A stretch of 64,000 bases of DNA from Echinicola marina (GTDB taxonomy: Bacteria; Bacteroidota; Bacteroidia; Cytophagales; Cyclobacteriaceae): assembly GCF_020463795.1 (NCBI RefSeq), contig NZ_CP080025.1:5622501-5686500 (forward strand), given 5' to 3'. This document shows positions 54,610 through 63,443 of this stretch, piece by piece. The notes beneath the pieces were generated by a model that saw only the letters and a program-made list of their open reading frames with translations, was not told where the DNA came from and did not search any database. Position numbers and translations under genes: made by a program. How positions within the stretch are numbered: the first letter of the stretch is position 1; every line of letters begins with the position of its first letter.

Positions 54610-55773
54610 TTATTTATGCTTAATTATTTCTTCCGTTATTATTCTTGCCTTTTTGTCAGTCTCTATAAAGTCTTCCAAAGCAGGCTTGGACACAAAGTCC
54701 ACCCTGCCAATTGTTTCAGCGATTACATCTGACATTTCCAAAAAGCCTATTTCATCCCTCAAAAATGCGGCCACGGCAATCTCATTGGCTGCATTTAACA
54801 CGCACGGGCTGTTCCCTCCCTTTTCAAGGACATCAAATGCCAATTGTAAATTCTTAAAGGTCTTCAAATCAGGTGCCTCAAAATCCAATGAAGCATACTC
54901 GCTAAAGTCAAACCTTGGAAAGTCCGATTCAAATCTATCGGGATAACTCAGGGCAAACTGAATAGGAATACGCATATCCGGAAGCCCAAGTTGCGCTTTC
55001 ATACTACCATCTCTAAACTGAACCAAGGAATGGATGATTGATTGTGGATGTACCACCACCTCAATTTGCTCTGTACTGACCCCAAAAAGCCATTTTGCCT
55101 CGATCACTTCCAGCCCCTTGTTCATCAGTGATGCAGAGTCAATCGTAATCTTGGCCCCCATATCCCAATTGGGATGCTTCAAAGCCTGCTCCTTGGTCAC
55201 ATGGGCAAGATAAGCCTTGTCCTTCCCTCTAAAGGGCCCACCCGAAGCGGTCAAAATTAGCTTTTCGATAGGATTGTGAAATTCGCCTACCAAACACTGA
55301 AAAATAGCAGAATGCTCTGAATCAACAGGATAAATATTCACTGCTTTCTCCTGAGCCAATTTGGTAATCAGTTCACCGGCCACCACTAATGTTTCTTTGT
55401 TGGCCAACGCTATTTGTTTCCCGGCATTAATGGCACTAATCGTGGGTAATAAGCCTGAATAGCCCACCAAAGCAGTAAGGACAATATCTATACTATCCAT
55501 CTCCACCACTTGTGCCAATGCAGCCTCACCGGCATATACCTTGATAAAATGTGGATCCAATGCTGCTTTTAGCTTTGGATAATGATTCTCATTGGCAATG
55601 ACCACTGCATTGGGCATAAAAGCCAAAGACTGCTCAATAAGTAAATCAACATTATTTTGGGCGGTCAAAACTTCTACCTCAAACCTATCCTCATGCTGGG
55701 CAATGACCTCCAAGGTCTGCTTCCCGATACTTCCTGTTGACCCCAAAAGGGCCACTCTTTTCTTCTTTGACAT
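54610..55773 (-). CDS. dxr: 1-deoxy-D-xylulose 5-phosphate reductoisomerase
   Basis: Second step of the MEP isoprenoid pathway. NADPH site LLGSTGSIGKQTLEVI near the N-terminus; PVDSEHSAIFQCL and LTASGGPFRGKD hold the metal and substrate-binding residues; SLMNKGLEVIEAKWLF and VHPQSIIHSLVQF are conserved. The frame is open to TTG 55818, but the ATG at 55773 (MSKKKRVALLGSTG, 387 residues) fits family length. It heads the dxr-rseP operon; a TAAATTTG box lies about 70 bases upstream. Confidence 0.95.
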   Translation of the reverse strand: MSKKKRVALLGSTGSIGKQTLEVIAQHEDRFEVEVLTAQNNVDLLIEQSLAFMPNAVVIANENHYPKLKAALDPHFIKVYAGEAALAQVVEMDSIDIVLTALVGYSGLLPTISAINAGKQIALANKETLVVAGELITKLAQEKAVNIYPVDSEHSAIFQCLVGEFHNPIEKLILTASGGPFRGKDKAYLAHVTKEQALKHPNWDMGAKITIDSASLMNKGLEVIEAKWLFGVSTEQIEVVVHPQSIIHSLVQFRDGSMKAQLGLPDMRIPIQFALSYPDRFESDFPRFDFSEYASLDFEAPDLKTFKNLQLAFDVLEKGGNSPCVLNAANEIAVAAFLRDEIGFLEMSDVIAETIGRVDFVSKPALEDFIETDKKARIITEEIIKHK

Positions 55774-55843
55774 TGATGTCTTATTTCTCTTTAAGGAGAC
55801 GTTTTGTCTCTTTGGCAATTATAAAGGCTTCTCAATAAGCTGA

Positions 55844-55851
55844 CAAATTTA
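55844..55851 (-). promoter_or_regulatory. Candidate -7 box for dxr-rseP
   Basis: TAAATTTG on the minus strand fits TAnnTTTG, about 70 bases before the dxr ATG at 55773; no convincing -33 box. Confidence 0.3.
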
Positions 55852-56064
55852 CAAGCTTCAAAGACTTTTCCTTTGTTTTTTGCCACTTTTTCACCCTTGG
55901 GCAATTTGGCATTTCCTTGGACTGCTATTGCTCGACAATATCCTCAAGGATCAATTGACCATAATTATAAAGAAAGTACAACTAACAGAAATATTAAAAA
56001 ATGTTAAAGAGTTTATCTTAAATCTAAAAAGCGCGTTTATTCAGTAATTCTAAATAATAGCCAA

Positions 56065-57519
56065 ATGCAAAAAAACTTAAAAACTATTATTATTGCTTTT
56101 TCTGCTGGCCTTTTGGGGGCATGGTCTCATCAGGAATTTCTAATGGATGATGTAGATACAGCTTCAAATGAATTTATACAGCAAGAAAACTTATCTCACC
56201 AAGTAAATTATACAGCCGAAACCCCAAGAAATACAACGGCGTCTATGGACTTACCTGTTTCCTTTGTGGAAGCTTCTGAAAAAAGCACAGAATCTGTTGT
56301 CTTTATCAAGAATTTCTCGGGTACGGACTACCGACGATATAGCATGTTTGACTTTTTCTTTGGGCCTCAGGGAAATCCAGCGCCAAGGGTCAGCACAGGT
56401 TCTGGTGTGATTTTTTCTGAAGATGGCTATATCATTACCAATAACCACGTGGTAGAAAATGCAGAAACACTAGAAGTGGTTCATCATAAAAAAACCTATC
56501 AGGCCAAACTCATTGGCACTGATCCAAATACAGATATAGCAGTACTGAAAATCGAAGCTAAAGGGCTACCTGCCATTCAAAAAGGCAGCAGCAAAGACCT
56601 GAAAATCGGAGAATGGGTTATCGCCGTGGGCAACCCTTTTAATCTTACTTCCACAGTTACAGCAGGAATTGTATCTGCCAAAGAAAGACAGATCAATATC
56701 CTAGGGGGAGATTTCCCCTTGGAATCTTTTATCCAGACAGATGCGGCCATTAATCCAGGTAACTCAGGAGGAGCCTTGGTTAACACCAAGGGAGAACTAG
56801 TGGGCATCAATACCGCTATTCTCTCCCGAACAGGCTCCTACACTGGATATGGTTTTGCAGTACCTGCAGATATAGCTTCGAAGATCGCCAATGATTTGAT
56901 AAAATATGGAGAAGTCCAAAAAGCAATCCCCGGCATTGAAGCAGTAGAAATAACGCCAGAACTGGCCGAGGAAATGAATCTAAAATCCTTAGATGGAGTA
57001 GTAGTAAGCCATATCATTCGAAATGGGGCTGCCGAAAAATCCGGTTTAAAAGTTAATGATGTCATCACAGGTATTGATGGGACAAGAATAACTGGAAAAG
57101 GAAGCTTTGAAGAAGCCCTTTCTTATTATTACCCTGGAGACAAAATCAATATTTCCTATATCCGGGACAACAAACCTAAGACGGCCAACCTCACACTTGA
57201 GAACCTGGAAGGTGGCACTGGAATCATCAAAAGAGCGTTCTATTCTTCCGCCCTTCTAGGAGCCAGACTGGAAGCCGTTAACACTGTTGAAAAAGATAAG
57301 ATGCAAATAGAATATGGGATAAAAATCACTTCTCTATCCCGAGGATATTTAAACGAACTAGGTCTTGGAAATGGATTTATTCTCACCAAAATAAATGGCG
57401 AACCTGCCAAGGATCCAGAGGAAATAGGTCAATTCCTAGAAGACTATAGTGGAAGATTGGTCCTTGAAGGACTCACCCCAAATGGACGGGCATTTAGGCA
57501 ATCTTATAGTGTACGTTAA
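56065..57519 (+). CDS. htrA: HtrA/DegP-type periplasmic serine protease
   Basis: 484 residues. N-terminal hydrophobic segment (about 6-20) serves as signal or anchor, so the enzyme faces the periplasm. Trypsin-like domain with His128 (ITNNHVV), Asp157 (NTDIAVL) and Ser234 (INPGNSGGAL). One clear PDZ domain (about 300-390, GLKVNDVITGIDG) and a second, shorter PDZ-like part (GLGNGFILTKINGEPAKD) to the C-terminus. Such proteases degrade or refold damaged envelope proteins. It is transcribed alone, divergent from dxr, and ends in a strong terminator. Confidence 0.93.
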   Translation: MQKNLKTIIIAFSAGLLGAWSHQEFLMDDVDTASNEFIQQENLSHQVNYTAETPRNTTASMDLPVSFVEASEKSTESVVFIKNFSGTDYRRYSMFDFFFGPQGNPAPRVSTGSGVIFSEDGYIITNNHVVENAETLEVVHHKKTYQAKLIGTDPNTDIAVLKIEAKGLPAIQKGSSKDLKIGEWVIAVGNPFNLTSTVTAGIVSAKERQINILGGDFPLESFIQTDAAINPGNSGGALVNTKGELVGINTAILSRTGSYTGYGFAVPADIASKIANDLIKYGEVQKAIPGIEAVEITPELAEEMNLKSLDGVVVSHIIRNGAAEKSGLKVNDVITGIDGTRITGKGSFEEALSYYYPGDKINISYIRDNKPKTANLTLENLEGGTGIIKRAFYSSALLGARLEAVNTVEKDKMQIEYGIKITSLSRGYLNELGLGNGFILTKINGEPAKDPEEIGQFLEDYSGRLVLEGLTPNGRAFRQSYSVR

Positions 57520-57548
57520 AACTATTATTTAGAGTAAAATTAAATTAT

Positions 57549-57577
57549 AAGCACCGATTATTTTTCGGTGCTTTTTT
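57549..57577 (+). terminator. Terminator after htrA
   Basis: AAGCACCGA pairs with TCGGTGCTT around an A/T loop, then T-rich sequence. Confidence 0.85.
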
Positions 57578-57615
57578 CATGGAATTTTGTATTTTTAGAA
57601 AAACGACATACAAAT

Positions 57616-58029
57616 ATGAAGACCCAGCCAATAACCTGCGAAAAATACTTTGAAGACTTTTCCAGCTCACTAGCAGAACTGCAAGAAGTAATTGAAGAAA
57701 TCAAAATCAGAGGTATCAATCGCAAATCAGAACAACATCTTCATCGCTCCTTTGAACTTACCCATGAGCTTGCCCTTAACACCATGACTGAATATTTCAA
57801 GGATCAGGGTCGTCCTCCTTATTCTGGATCAAGAGATGTAACCTTGGACGCATTTGATGAAGAATTGATTGATGATGGCAAAGGTTGGCTGGACATGATC
57901 ATCTGCCGGATTAAAGCGACTTCACTGTACACTGAAGATATTGACAAGGCATTGACACAAAATATAATAAAAAGCTACATTCAACTATTTGAAAATTTTG
58001 AAAAGCACATGAAAAGCATTCTTACATAA
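57616..58029 (+). CDS. HI0074/HepT-like nucleotidyltransferase substrate-binding protein, solitary
   Basis: 137 residues matching the HI0074 family (NTase_sub_bind), the helical partner of minimal nucleotidyltransferases (MntA-HepT type toxin-antitoxin pairs). Seen: RSFELTHELALNTMTEYF at 44-61, GSRDVTLDAFDEELIDDGKGW at 71-91 and MIICRIKATSLY at 94-105. In the family the last segment carries RNxxSHxY, whose Arg and His form the HEPN RNase site; here Arg98 remains but no His follows within 4-6 residues. The usual nucleotidyltransferase gene is absent on both sides (htrA before, LVIVD lipoprotein after). A start at 57568 would lie inside the htrA terminator, so the ATG at 57616 is used. Confidence 0.8.
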   Translation: MKTQPITCEKYFEDFSSSLAELQEVIEEIKIRGINRKSEQHLHRSFELTHELALNTMTEYFKDQGRPPYSGSRDVTLDAFDEELIDDGKGWLDMIICRIKATSLYTEDIDKALTQNIIKSYIQLFENFEKHMKSILT

Positions 58030-58136
58030 GGGACGAATTTCGAAAACACAGAATTTTTTCACTCATCAACTGTAGCACTTCTATTCAAACCTACGTCTAT
58101 GGCATATAAAGCATTTTTAACAAAAATGAATTGGCC

Positions 58137-59396
58137 ATGAATCTATCTCTACAACCTCATCGCTTTTTGACTTCATGCTTATGCACACTGATCGCAGCGC
58201 TCTGCCTTACAGCCTGTCAGGACCAGGTAGAAAGTACCTACACCTACGAAACCAAATACCCAGTAGCTCTCAAGACCTCGACCTTTCGTGCAATGGACGT
58301 AGGACAAACAGATCCTCGCAACATCAATAATACCGGTAAGATTTACATCTTTGGTGACTACCTTTTCGTCAGCGAACCAGATGAAGGGATACACGTCATA
58401 GATAATACCGACCCTACAGCTCCAAGAAACCTTTGTTTTATCGAGATCCCGGGAACCGGAGACCTTGCCATAAATGACAATATCCTTTACGCTGACAGCT
58501 ATATTGATCTTTTATCCTTTGATGTCAGTAATCCCTTTAATATAAAACTACTGGACAGGGAAGAAGATGTTTTCAGGAACCATTACAGTGCTATTGAGAC
58601 AGGGGAATTCACCATTTGGAAAGACACAGTACTTACCTCTGACCAACCTTTTAGACCTTGGAACGGCCCTATCTTATTAGAATCCGACATGTTGGCTTTT
58701 GCCAATGGTGATGGTGGAAATTATGGCCAAGGAGGCTCTATGGCAAGATTCACATTAGCCAACAACCACCTCTATGCGGTGGATGAGTCTGATTTAAGAT
58801 TATTTGATATTAGCGAAAAAGAAGACCCAGAATTTGTAAAGCAAATAAATTTAGGCTGGGGAATTGAAACCATTTATCCATTTAAAGATAAATTATTCAT
58901 TGGCTCAACCACAGGTATGCACATCTACGACATATCCTCGCCTGCCTCTCCAGAACAATTATCTGTTTACGCCCACTTGACCAGCTGTGATCCTGTAGTA
59001 GCTAATGATGAATACGCTTTCGTTACCTTAAGAAGTGGGAATTTCTGTCAACAAGGAATGAATGTACTGGAAGTCTTGGATATCACCGATCCTACCCAAC
59101 CTGATCTATTGAAATCATATCCTATGCAAAACCCGCATGGACTTGGACTATCTGGCGAAAACCTTTTTGTATGTGAAGGAGAATATGGCTTAAAAAGCTT
59201 CAAGATAAATGATGTCCTAAACATAGACGAAAACCAAATGGAACATCTAAAAGGACTCAATGCCATTGACCTAATCCCTGGCCCCAAATCACTTATTGTC
59301 ATAGGAAACAAGGTAATTTGTCAATTTGACTACAGTACCCCTAACCAATTGGTTAAATTAAGTTGTATGGAAATAAAAAGACAAGAATATTACTAA
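58137..59396 (+). CDS. LVIVD-repeat beta-propeller lipoprotein
   Basis: 419 residues with a signal peptide and lipobox LCLTACQD (Cys27 from the ATG at 58137; an upstream TTG adds two residues). The mature part is built of repeats of the LVIVD type (GDYLFVSEPDEGIHVIDNTDP, then DISEKEDPEFVKQI, YDISSPASPEQLSVY, LDITDPTQPDLLKSY), consistent with a seven-bladed propeller of about 380 residues exposed on the cell surface or in the periplasm. The ligand is unknown. It is followed after 10 bases by a small outer-membrane protein and then an ABC importer, suggesting a role in capture of a metal complex or cofactor. Confidence 0.82.
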   Translation: MNLSLQPHRFLTSCLCTLIAALCLTACQDQVESTYTYETKYPVALKTSTFRAMDVGQTDPRNINNTGKIYIFGDYLFVSEPDEGIHVIDNTDPTAPRNLCFIEIPGTGDLAINDNILYADSYIDLLSFDVSNPFNIKLLDREEDVFRNHYSAIETGEFTIWKDTVLTSDQPFRPWNGPILLESDMLAFANGDGGNYGQGGSMARFTLANNHLYAVDESDLRLFDISEKEDPEFVKQINLGWGIETIYPFKDKLFIGSTTGMHIYDISSPASPEQLSVYAHLTSCDPVVANDEYAFVTLRSGNFCQQGMNVLEVLDITDPTQPDLLKSYPMQNPHGLGLSGENLFVCEGEYGLKSFKINDVLNIDENQMEHLKGLNAIDLIPGPKSLIVIGNKVICQFDYSTPNQLVKLSCMEIKRQEYY

Positions 59397-59406
59397 AGCA
59401 TACTCA

Positions 59407-60006
59407 ATGACATTTAGCCACAAATCATTTAGTTGGATTATTTTAACTCTGGTGATAAATCTTTTTTCAGAAGGGAGTGCCTTGGCTCAGGGACTCCCTT
59501 TCACCAATCATACTGAAATAGGCATCTTACAAAACAATCAAGCTTTGACCAATACTACTTTTTCCTTTCAGACCTTCAATGGAGTAAAAGCCAATGATTG
59601 GCTAAGTATAGGTTTCACCACTGGTTTGGACAATTATTACAAAACCTTAATAGTGCCTTTTGCATTAGGGGCTAGGGCTGTGCCACGGTCAGAGGGAAAA
59701 ATTTCATTTTTAGGTGGTTTGGACCTTGGGGCAGGGACAGTCCCATTCGAAAAAAACAGCCGCACCAATTGGACAGACGGTGGATTTATGCTAAACCCCA
59801 TTGCAGGCATGCTGGTAAAAACCAAAGGCAAAGGTCAAATTAGCTTAAGCCTGGGATATAAAAGACAAGTCATTACTGAAACAGAAGGAACTTTGGACCC
59901 TGGAAGCCCCGGCGGCCCTGAAGGCCTTCCTCCCGGTTACAGGTCCATATACAAACAAACATTTATCTATAACCGAGCATCCATCCGGTTGGGAGTATTT
60001 TTCTGA
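59407..60006 (+). CDS. Small outer-membrane beta-barrel-type protein
   Basis: 199 residues with a signal peptide (SWIILTLVINLFSEGSALA, cleavage near AQG). The mature part shows alternating hydrophobic strands (DWLSIGFTTGLDNYY, TLIVPFALGARAV, KISFLGGLDLGAG, GQISLSLGYKRQV) and ends in the aromatic-terminated strand ASIRLGVFF, the typical barrel end. A Gly/Pro-rich loop (DPGSPGGPEGLPPGYRS) lies near 180. About eight strands are plausible. It lies 10 bases after the LVIVD lipoprotein gene and 104 bases before the ABC operon, so it may be a surface partner of that lipoprotein. No known name. Confidence 0.65.
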   Translation: MTFSHKSFSWIILTLVINLFSEGSALAQGLPFTNHTEIGILQNNQALTNTTFSFQTFNGVKANDWLSIGFTTGLDNYYKTLIVPFALGARAVPRSEGKISFLGGLDLGAGTVPFEKNSRTNWTDGGFMLNPIAGMLVKTKGKGQISLSLGYKRQVITETEGTLDPGSPGGPEGLPPGYRSIYKQTFIYNRASIRLGVFF

Positions 60007-60010
60007 TAAG

Positions 60011-60041
60011 TTGTTAGATAAAAACCATAGATGTATTTTTG
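60011..60041 (+). promoter_or_regulatory. Promoter of the ABC importer operon
   Basis: TTG at 60011-60013, 20 bases, TATTTTTG at 60034-60041, close to the Bacteroidota consensus. The leader would be about 65 bases; I see no cobalamin or other riboswitch in it. Confidence 0.55.
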
Positions 60042-60110
60042 GGCTTGATTTTCTAAGGGCACAAGCCTGAATTCAAGATTAACCAATAATAATTCTTAGG
60101 GTTATAACAC

Positions 60111-61250
60111 ATGTCAAGATCAAACTCAGCTCTTATTTTTATCCTTTTGCTAGCTTTTGCCTGTTCTCCAAAAACAAGTAAAAATGAAAGTCCTTCCCTG
60201 AAAGAAATCCAACTGGATCATGCTGTCGGTTTCAAAATATTTCAAGGTGAAGGATTCAAACTCATCGAAGTCCCACATGCTTTCCCCGGTGAACATAAAC
60301 CATTCAGCTATTTGGTAAAAGAAGCAAAAGACATTCAAATTCCAGATAAGCAATTCGATGCTGTCATCGATGCCGATGTTCAAAAAATCATCCTCACCTC
60401 TACCACCCAAATCCCTCATTTGGACAGACTGGGGATAAGTGATAAACTTATAGCTTTCCCTAATTTGGACTTAATTTCATCAAAAAAAATCAGGCAGCAT
60501 ATTGCCAAAGAACAAGTTCAGGAACTGGGGGGAGGAGCAAAATTCAACATTGAAAAAATAATAGATCTCCAGCCGGACCTGGTAGTTATTTCTACCCTTG
60601 GAGACAATATGAAAGACCTTCAGTTGCTTAGCAAAGCACATATTCCCAATGTTATTAATGGAGATTATCTCGAACAACATCCGCTTGGCAGGGCTGAATG
60701 GATAAAGTTTACTGGTGCACTGACCGGGCAACTGGAAAAAGCCACAGAACTGTACAATGAAGTAAAAAGCACCTACGAAAATCTAAAAAAAAGCATCGAG
60801 ATGGCAGACCTTGACTCCATCCCGAGCGTCTTAAGCGGTAATATGTACAAGGATATCTGGTATGCACCCTCAGGAAATAATTGGGGAGCAATTTTCCTTA
60901 AAGATGCGGGCAGTGAATATATTTTCAAAGAGGATTTGAGTTCAGGCAGCCTCCAACTCAGTTATGAGTATGTTTTGGACAAAGGGATCAATGCAGACGT
61001 ATGGATCAGCACTGCAGAATTTACAGATCTTGAGAGCATGGAAAATGCTGACCATCGCTACACCCAGTTCAATGCTTTTCAAAAAGGACAGGTATATACA
61101 TTTTCTCTAACCAGAGGTCCGACTGGTGGGTTGGAATATTTTGAATTGGGGTATTCCAGGCCGGATATCATCTTAAAGGATTTGATAAAAATCTTTCACC
61201 CTGAGCAATTACCTGGCTACAAGCCTTATTTTTACCAGAAACTAAACTAG
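60111..61250 (+). CDS. ABC importer substrate-binding lipoprotein (BtuF/FecB-like)
   Basis: 379 residues. The lipobox is LLLAFACSP (Cys18), so the protein is anchored in the periplasm. The mature part has the two-lobed TroA/BtuF-type fold, with KIILTSTTQIPHLDRLG, IDLQPDLVVISTLGD and LKDAGSEYIFKEDLS typical of the cluster that binds siderophores, haem or corrinoids. It is the first gene of the importer operon, with the permease 10 bases after it. The substrate is not decided by sequence; there is no haem-uptake or cobalamin gene next to it. Confidence 0.88.
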   Translation: MSRSNSALIFILLLAFACSPKTSKNESPSLKEIQLDHAVGFKIFQGEGFKLIEVPHAFPGEHKPFSYLVKEAKDIQIPDKQFDAVIDADVQKIILTSTTQIPHLDRLGISDKLIAFPNLDLISSKKIRQHIAKEQVQELGGGAKFNIEKIIDLQPDLVVISTLGDNMKDLQLLSKAHIPNVINGDYLEQHPLGRAEWIKFTGALTGQLEKATELYNEVKSTYENLKKSIEMADLDSIPSVLSGNMYKDIWYAPSGNNWGAIFLKDAGSEYIFKEDLSSGSLQLSYEYVLDKGINADVWISTAEFTDLESMENADHRYTQFNAFQKGQVYTFSLTRGPTGGLEYFELGYSRPDIILKDLIKIFHPEQLPGYKPYFYQKLN

Positions 61251-61260
61251 TCTCCAAAAC

Positions 61261-62313
61261 TTGCAATCAGCAAACAAACATACCAGATTATTACTGTTCT
61301 CGGGATCAATTCTGGTGGTATGCCTATTCCTCGTCAATATTGCTGTTGGTTCTGTCCATATTCCAATAGAAGAATTGCTGGGAGGACTATTAGGAAACCC
61401 AATGAGTAAACTTAGTTGGGCCACCATACTTTTTGAATATAGGATCCCAAAAGCCATCACTGCCCTACTAGTCGGCACATCCTTGGCGCTCAGTGGACTT
61501 CAAATGCAAACCTTTTTCCGAAATCCATTGGCTGGCCCTTATGTTTTGGGTATCAGTTCTGGAGCAGGACTGGGCGTTGCCATCTTAATCTTAGGAGGTA
61601 GTGCATTCGGGTGGTCCTTAACCGGTAACGCTGGAAATTATCTCACTTGGGGTGTATGGGGAGTAATAATTTCAGGAAGCCTAGGTGCCATTACCGTTTT
61701 ATTATTGATGAGTTTGACCGCCTGGAAAATCAAAGACAGCATGAGCCTACTGATCATTGGGCTCATGTTTGGCAGTGCCTCAGGAGCCGTGGTCAGCGTA
61801 CTTTCCTATTTTGGAAATGCAGAGGACCTTAAATTGTTTACGATCTGGACGATGGGAAGCCTGGGAGGAATAAGTGGCAGCCAGTTATATATACTAAGCT
61901 TGGTCTGTCTTACAGGAATTATACCCGTATTGCTTATGGTAAAATCTTATAATGCCATGCTGATGGGAGAAAGATATGCCACCAGCATGGGAATCAACAT
62001 AAAATCCCTCAGATGGACGATGATCATCAGTACAGGTATTTTGGCTGGTAGTGCAACCGCTTTCTGTGGCCCCATTGCATTTGTTGGCATCGCAGTGCCC
62101 CATTTGGCAAGAATGGTTTTCAGGACAGGAGATCATAAGATTCTATTCCCTGCCTCTGCATTAATAGGTGCTGCCTTTTTACTGGCAAGTGACGCCATCA
62201 GCCAGCTACCAGGCTCTGCTGAAACCCTCCCCATCAATGTGATCACTTCCCTTTTTGGGGCGCCATTAGTCATTTGGTTAATTTTAAAGAGAAACTTTAG
62301 CAGTGAATTTTGA
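61261..62313 (+). CDS. FecCD/BtuC-type ABC permease
   Basis: 350 residues with nine to ten hydrophobic helices, as in BtuC/FecCD permeases. Family marks are the early SVHIPIEELLGGLLG region, YRIPKAITALLVGTSLALSGLQMQ (about 58-80), RNPLAGPYVLGISSGAGLG and PIAFVGIAVPHLARMVF with the L-loop region near 275-285. It starts at TTG 61261, 10 bases after the binding-protein stop. The homodimer would form the membrane channel. It overlaps the ATPase gene by one base (TGATG). Confidence 0.93.
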   Translation: MQSANKHTRLLLFSGSILVVCLFLVNIAVGSVHIPIEELLGGLLGNPMSKLSWATILFEYRIPKAITALLVGTSLALSGLQMQTFFRNPLAGPYVLGISSGAGLGVAILILGGSAFGWSLTGNAGNYLTWGVWGVIISGSLGAITVLLLMSLTAWKIKDSMSLLIIGLMFGSASGAVVSVLSYFGNAEDLKLFTIWTMGSLGGISGSQLYILSLVCLTGIIPVLLMVKSYNAMLMGERYATSMGINIKSLRWTMIISTGILAGSATAFCGPIAFVGIAVPHLARMVFRTGDHKILFPASALIGAAFLLASDAISQLPGSAETLPINVITSLFGAPLVIWLILKRNFSSEF

Positions 62314-63308
62314 TGAAGGCTGAATCAACCATATTAGAGGGGAAGCTGGTAAGTATCGGTTATACCAAAAGGAATAGCACCAATATTTTAGCAGAATCAC
62401 TGTCCTTCCAGCTAAAAAAAGGAAAGCTCACTTGCTTACTTGGCCCAAATGGGGTGGGCAAATCCACCTTGGTCAAAACCATACTGGGCCAAATCCCCTG
62501 TCTAAGTGGCAACATTTCATTTTTAAATAAAAGTATCAACCATTATCCTGCCAAATCATTGGCTCAAAATATCAGTGTAGTGCTCACTGACAAGATTACC
62601 GGAGGAAACTTGACCGTTCAGCAACTGGTAAGTCTTGGAAGAACGCCGTTCACCAACTGGTTAGGCAAGCTTACTCCGGAAGACAACAAAATTATTCTAG
62701 ATGCCTTAAAAGCGACCAAAACCTATTACCTGAAAGATCAATTCATTTCTGAAATTAGCGATGGACAGTTGCAAAAAGTCATGATTGCGAGGGCACTTGC
62801 TCAGGACGGCAATCTAATTATTTTGGATGAGCCTACTGCTCATTTAGATTTGGTGAACCGCTACGAAATCATGCACTTACTTAGAGACATTACTCAAGAA
62901 CAAGGAAAATCCATCCTAATTGTCACTCATGACCTGGACATAGCCATCGAAACAGCCGATGAGCTTTGGATCATGCAATGCGGTTCTCCCCTGCTTTGTG
63001 GAACACCAGAGGATTTAATACTATCTGGTGGCATCAACCAATTATTGCCCAATGGACAACTTATTTATGATCCAGGGCTTGGAAAAATCAGGCCTACCGA
63101 AATATCTTCCTACCCCAACATTCAAGGACCAGACCATATCAAACAATGGTTAAAACTGGCACTGCAAAAAAATCACATTCATTTACCGGAAAATTTGATC
63201 ATTGAAATAAAGGAAAATCCATTGACCTTTAGCTTAAGCAAAAATCAGACATTTCAAATTGCCGACAGCATTGAAAAAACCATACTGCTGATCCAAAAGC
63301 TCATTTAA
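62313..63308 (+). CDS. ABC importer ATPase with C-terminal extension
   Basis: 331 residues, about 75 longer than FecE/BtuD. Walker A GPNGVGKST (about 45-53), the Q-loop region, a signature that reads ISDGQLQK instead of the usual LSGGQ, Walker B LIILDEPTAHLD and the switch VTHDLDIA. The extra C-terminal part (about 255-331, YDPGLGKIRPTEIS onward) is a small alpha/beta piece of unknown role. The frame's TTG-ATG beginning favours ATG 62313, overlapping the permease stop. It completes a binding-protein/permease/ATPase importer set. Confidence 0.9.
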   Translation: MKAESTILEGKLVSIGYTKRNSTNILAESLSFQLKKGKLTCLLGPNGVGKSTLVKTILGQIPCLSGNISFLNKSINHYPAKSLAQNISVVLTDKITGGNLTVQQLVSLGRTPFTNWLGKLTPEDNKIILDALKATKTYYLKDQFISEISDGQLQKVMIARALAQDGNLIILDEPTAHLDLVNRYEIMHLLRDITQEQGKSILIVTHDLDIAIETADELWIMQCGSPLLCGTPEDLILSGGINQLLPNGQLIYDPGLGKIRPTEISSYPNIQGPDHIKQWLKLALQKNHIHLPENLIIEIKENPLTFSLSKNQTFQIADSIEKTILLIQKLI

Positions 63309-63367
63309 TTGAATGAAAAAATAAGTTTTAAATCCACTCAGCATCAGTAAGAAAAAAAACTAAGCCA

Positions 63368-63400
63368 TAAACCCTATCTTTTTTATAGGGTTTTGTTTTT
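63368..63400 (+). terminator. Terminator after the ABC importer operon
   Basis: AAACCCTAT (63369-63377) pairs with ATAGGGTTT, followed by TTGTTTTT. Its tail also holds the -33 region of the MarR promoter. Confidence 0.78.
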
Positions 63401-63426
63401 CCTAAAACATTTTTCCATTATATTTG
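63391..63426 (+). promoter_or_regulatory. Candidate promoter of the MarR gene
   Basis: TATATTTG at 63419-63426, with a TTTTG at 63391-63395 about 23 bases upstream (longer than the usual 19). The ATG at 63444 is 17 bases downstream of the -7 box. Confidence 0.45.
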
Positions 63427-63443
63427 TCATACTAATAATTGCG

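Noticed and set aside
60007-60110. Cobalamin or other riboswitch before the importer operon
   Set aside because: The leader is too short and lacks the conserved box expected of a B12 riboswitch; only a promoter is visible.
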